The translations under genes and the position numbers were made by a program. Under the pieces are notes generated by a model. It did not search any database. It saw only the letters and a list, made by a program, of their open reading frames with translations, and was not told where the DNA came from. A stretch of 52,104 nt of DNA from Thermoleophilia bacterium. Lineage in GTDB: Bacteria; Actinomycetota; Thermoleophilia; Miltoncostaeales; Miltoncostaeaceae. Shown here piece after piece: positions 49,802 to 52,104 of this stretch; within the stretch, counting starts at the first letter, position 1, and each line of letters starts with the position of its first letter. The stretch covers positions 1-52,104 of the forward strand of contig JANQPH010000040.1 of the NCBI GenBank assembly GCA_028285405.1, written 5' to 3'.

Positions 49802-50614
49802 ATGAGCAGCACGAGCCCTGTCGGAGGGACGAGCGGGCGGCAGCGTCGCTTTTATCCCCCAATCGCGGGTGCTGCCCAGAAGACCGGGTGGGAGGCCCTC
49901 GACAAGTGGGTCGGCGGCTCGGGCGGCAGCGACGCACCGGCTTCAGGTGGTGGCAAGACCGGCTGGGAAGCCCTTTCGAGCTGGGTGTCCGACCAGCCCG
50001 CCGGGCCGCAGGAGCCGTCCGGCATGTCCGAGGCGGCCAGCACGGGCAAGACCGGCTGGGAGGCGCTTGGCAAGTGGGTCTCGGACCAGCCCGCGGCCGA
50101 GGAGCCGGCCGGCATGTCCGAGGCGGCCAGCACGGGCAAGACCGGCTGGGAGGCGCTTGGCAAGTGGGTCTCGGACCAGCCCGCCCCCGCCGAGCCAGCT
50201 GGGATGGCGTCGAAGGGGACGACCGGTTGGGAAGCGCTCGACAAGTGGGTCGGTGACTCGGGCGGCGGCCAGGCCGCGGCGCCTTCCGGTGGCGGCAAGA
50301 CCGGCTGGGAAGCGCTCGACAAGTGGGTCGGCGATGGCGACGGCGGCCAGGCCGCGGCCGCGCCTTCCGGCGGTGGCGGCAAGACCGGCTGGGAAGCGCT
50401 CGACAAGTGGGTCGGCGACGGCGGCGGAGCTGCCGCGCCTTCCGGCGGCGGTGGCAAGACCGGCTGGGAGGACCTCGACAAGTGGGTCAGCTCGGACGCG
50501 GCCCCGAGCGGCGACGCTGCGGCCGGTGCCGCGGCGAGCGCGGCCGACGAGGCGCCGGCCAAGCAGGAGGGCGGCGGGTTCATGGCCTTCCTGAAGAGGA
50601 TCTTCGGCGGCTGA
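49802..50614 (+). CDS. Unknown protein with eight TGWEALDKWV-like repeats
   Basis: 270 aa; no known family. A basic N-terminus (SGRQRRFYPP) is followed by eight copies of an 11-residue motif, consensus TGWEAL(D/G)KWV(G/S), starting at residues 28, 53, 84, 114, 141, 167, 195 and 220. Spacers of 14-20 residues are rich in Gly, Ala, Ser and Pro. W-x-x-L-x-x-W-V would put both Trp and the Leu on one face of a short helix. The C-terminus, after an Ala-rich acidic stretch, is a basic amphipathic MAFLKRIFGG. No signal peptide or TM. It has its own promoter and SD (AAGGGAG). A multivalent scaffold of short linear motifs with a membrane-contacting tail is the likeliest reading; a structural or storage role is possible. 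Confidence 0.85.
   Translation: MSSTSPVGGTSGRQRRFYPPIAGAAQKTGWEALDKWVGGSGGSDAPASGGGKTGWEALSSWVSDQPAGPQEPSGMSEAASTGKTGWEALGKWVSDQPAAEEPAGMSEAASTGKTGWEALGKWVSDQPAPAEPAGMASKGTTGWEALDKWVGDSGGGQAAAPSGGGKTGWEALDKWVGDGDGGQAAAAPSGGGGKTGWEALDKWVGDGGGAAAPSGGGGKTGWEDLDKWVSSDAAPSGDAAAGAAASAADEAPAKQEGGGFMAFLKRIFGG
50019..50184 (+). repeat. Two 76-bp identical direct repeats, period 90 bp
   Basis: Positions 50019-50094 and 50109-50184 are identical, each covering one TGWE motif and its spacer (30 codons per period). Identity at synonymous positions shows a recent in-frame duplication or active homogenisation, while the other motif copies have diverged. Confidence 0.85.
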
Positions 50615-50640
50615 CGCACCGGGCTCGGCCCCGTCGAGGA

Positions 50641-50663
50641 GTGCTCCCGTCAAGCGGGAGCAC
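50641..50663. terminator. 9-bp perfect hairpin after the TGWE-repeat gene
   Basis: GTGCTCCCG-TCAAG-CGGGAGCAC, 27 nt after the repeat-protein stop. It lacks a T-run. It also overlaps in-frame sequence (VKREHSAGG) that looks like the missing N-terminus of the next gene, so it may act in the mRNA of either. Confidence 0.55.
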
Positions 50664-50675
50664 TCGGCCGGCGGG

Positions 50676-51080
50676 GTGCTCGCCCTTCCCATCGGAAGTC
50701 AGCTGTTCGTCGCGGCGATCCGCCCCCGCGGCTCCGACGCCCTCGCCCTGCCGAAGGGGCATCCGGAGCCGGGCGAGTCGGACGTCGACGCGGCCACGCG
50801 CGAGGTGCGCGAGGAGACCGGCCTCGTGGGGCGCCTCGTGTCGGAGCTGGGCCAGATCGAGTACTGGTTCTACTCGCGCTGGGAGCGGGTGCGCGTCCGC
50901 AAGACCGTGGCCTTCTTCCTGCTGGCGTACGCCCGCGGCAGCTGGCGCGACCACGATGCCGAGGTCGAGCGCGTCGTCCTCGTTCCGATCCACGATCTCG
51001 CGTCGTCGTTGACGTATCGTGGTGAGCGACAGATCGCCGAGCGGGCGCTGGCGTCGCTAGCAGGGGCGCCGATCGGCTGA
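50676..51080 (+). CDS. Nudix hydrolase
   Basis: At least 134 aa. The Nudix box GHPEPGESDVDAATREVREETG is complete with all catalytic acidic residues. RKTVAFFLLAY and the flanking strands complete the fold. GTG 50676 is the first standard start, but the open frame upstream (from 50595) encodes KREHSAGG, the usual strand before VLALPIG, and contains no ATG, GTG, TTG or CTG. Either a rare start codon is used or a slightly shortened protein is made. Such enzymes often act on diadenosine or nucleotide-sugar diphosphates; the substrate is unknown. Confidence 0.85.
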   Translation: MLALPIGSQLFVAAIRPRGSDALALPKGHPEPGESDVDAATREVREETGLVGRLVSELGQIEYWFYSRWERVRVRKTVAFFLLAYARGSWRDHDAEVERVVLVPIHDLASSLTYRGERQIAERALASLAGAPIG

Positions 51081-51163
51081 GGCCGGACCGGACGAGCCTC
51101 ACGGGTGCGCCGCGAGCCACCCGGTTCCGCGAGCCGGCTCACCCACGATCCTCGAGGCTCGAT

Positions 51164-51526
51164 GTGTACGCGCTGAACTTCTACTCGCCGCTGTTCGTCG
51201 ACCAGCTCCGGAACGGCCGCAAGACGGCGACGATCCGGCTCGGCGATAAGAGCTCCAAGTACAAGAAGGGCCAGCTGGTCTGGGTCACCGTCGGGCACAG
51301 ACACGGGCCACGGCAGCGCATCTTCACGGCGATCATCGACGACGTCGACGTGAAGCCGCTGCGCGAGCTGACCCAGCGCGACATCGAGCGGGACAATCCG
51401 GAGTTCCGCCTCGTCGACGACACCGTCCACTTCCTCTCCCACCTCTACTCGCGCGACATCACCCTCGACGACACCGTGTCCGTGATCCACTTCAGCGAGG
51501 TCATCGAGTTCCCGTCGCTGAAGTAG
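51164..51526 (+). CDS. ASCH/PUA-like domain protein
   Basis: 120 aa. YALNFYSPLFVDQLRNGRKTATIRLGDKS has the ASCH signature of an early basic loop with KTATIRLG; KYKKGQLVWVTVGHRHGPRQ and the strand-rich rest match the fold. Members bind RNA or hydrolyse modified cytidine. GTG 51164 is used; the overlapping ATG at 51162 is in another frame. Confidence 0.8.
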   Translation: MYALNFYSPLFVDQLRNGRKTATIRLGDKSSKYKKGQLVWVTVGHRHGPRQRIFTAIIDDVDVKPLRELTQRDIERDNPEFRLVDDTVHFLSHLYSRDITLDDTVSVIHFSEVIEFPSLK

Positions 51527-51632
51527 CGGGACGTCCGACGCGTCGTACCGAGCCGTGGTGCCGGTCCGTCCGCGCCGCTGCCGGGGCTGAGCCCGTGGCA
51601 GGTGTGAGTCACTCCTGAGACACGCCCGTGTC

Positions 51633-51661
51633 TTGAATGCCCGTCGCGTCGGGTCTAGCCT
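51633..51661 (+). promoter_or_regulatory. groESL promoter
   Basis: TTGAAT (51633-51638), 17-nt spacer, TAGCCT (51656-51661). The -10 directly abuts the CIRCE operator. The rest of 51527-51632 shows no gene. Confidence 0.7.
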
Positions 51662-51687
51662 TGGCACTCAATTGACAAGAGTGCCAA
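51661..51687. promoter_or_regulatory. CIRCE operator (HrcA binding site)
   Basis: TTGGCACTC-N9-GAGTGCCAA, a perfect 9-bp inverted repeat with the canonical 9-nt spacer; it differs from consensus TTAGCACTC at one position per arm, in a matched way. It overlaps the expected start of transcription, so HrcA would block groESL. hrcA is not in the window. Confidence 0.95.
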
Positions 51688-51700
51688 TCCCGGACGGAGC

Positions 51701-52104
<404 letters not shown>

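Overview
The window is a very GC-rich bacterial chromosome segment of about 52 kb. It has tightly packed genes, many GTG starts, many 1-4 bp start/stop overlaps, a CIRCE-controlled groESL operon, a deazaflavin-type oxidoreductase of the kind found with cofactor F420, and a UbiA-type enzyme of the futalosine menaquinone route. This fits Actinomycetota, most likely Thermoleophilia (Solirubrobacterales/Gaiellales). The phylum inference is fairly firm and the class is a guess. I see no IS element, phage gene, CRISPR array or stretch of more than 300 bases without a gene.

Layout. (1) 159-8742 (+): menaquinone prenyltransferase, cytochrome c maturation/heme export genes ccmABC plus a ccmD-like gene, then siroheme/heme synthesis (precorrin-2 dehydrogenase, hemA, hemC, fused cobA-hemD) and a SAM hydrolase. 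These form a cofactor and respiration block. (2) 8739-12552: DUF1697 protein, SLC13 transporter with RCK_C domains, tRNA-Phe, DUF4396 membrane protein, PPOX-fold protein. (3) 12646-20882 (+): a GGDEF/EAL sensor, two related membrane proteins (the second with a TPR-like tail), an ECF sigma factor fused to a transmembrane and proline-rich tail, and an unknown membrane protein. This looks like an envelope-sensing block. (4) 20886-24396 (-): pentapeptide-repeat lipoprotein and the lutABC lactate-oxidation operon. (5) 24420-35474: small metabolic and membrane genes, an HDAC-like deacetylase, cspA with a long leader, a secreted RTX-type protein, a nitrilase, and DUF1269 and DUF418 proteins. (6) 41871 down to 35434 (-): a flavoprotein, a 4-TM protein, a TauE/SafE transporter, a Ser/Thr kinase and an FHA/zinc-ribbon protein, every junction overlapping by 4 bp, followed by an MFS transporter. 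(7) 41941-49714: membrane protein, secreted protein, two-component system, VanW protein, methyltransferase, NifU-N protein, pyrE, rsgA. (8) 49802-52104: a protein built from eight copies of a TGWEALDKWV-like repeat, a Nudix hydrolase, an ASCH protein, and groES-groEL, with groEL cut by the window end.

The most interesting items are the TGWE-repeat protein with its own promoter and palindrome (49688-50614), the five-gene coupled kinase/FHA/flavoprotein/TauE operon (36704-41871), the membrane-tethered sigma factor (18258-19796), and a recurring TANNNT hexamer 6-9 nt before start codons that suggests widespread leaderless transcription. All assignments come from reading the sequence and remembered family motifs. 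No search was run.
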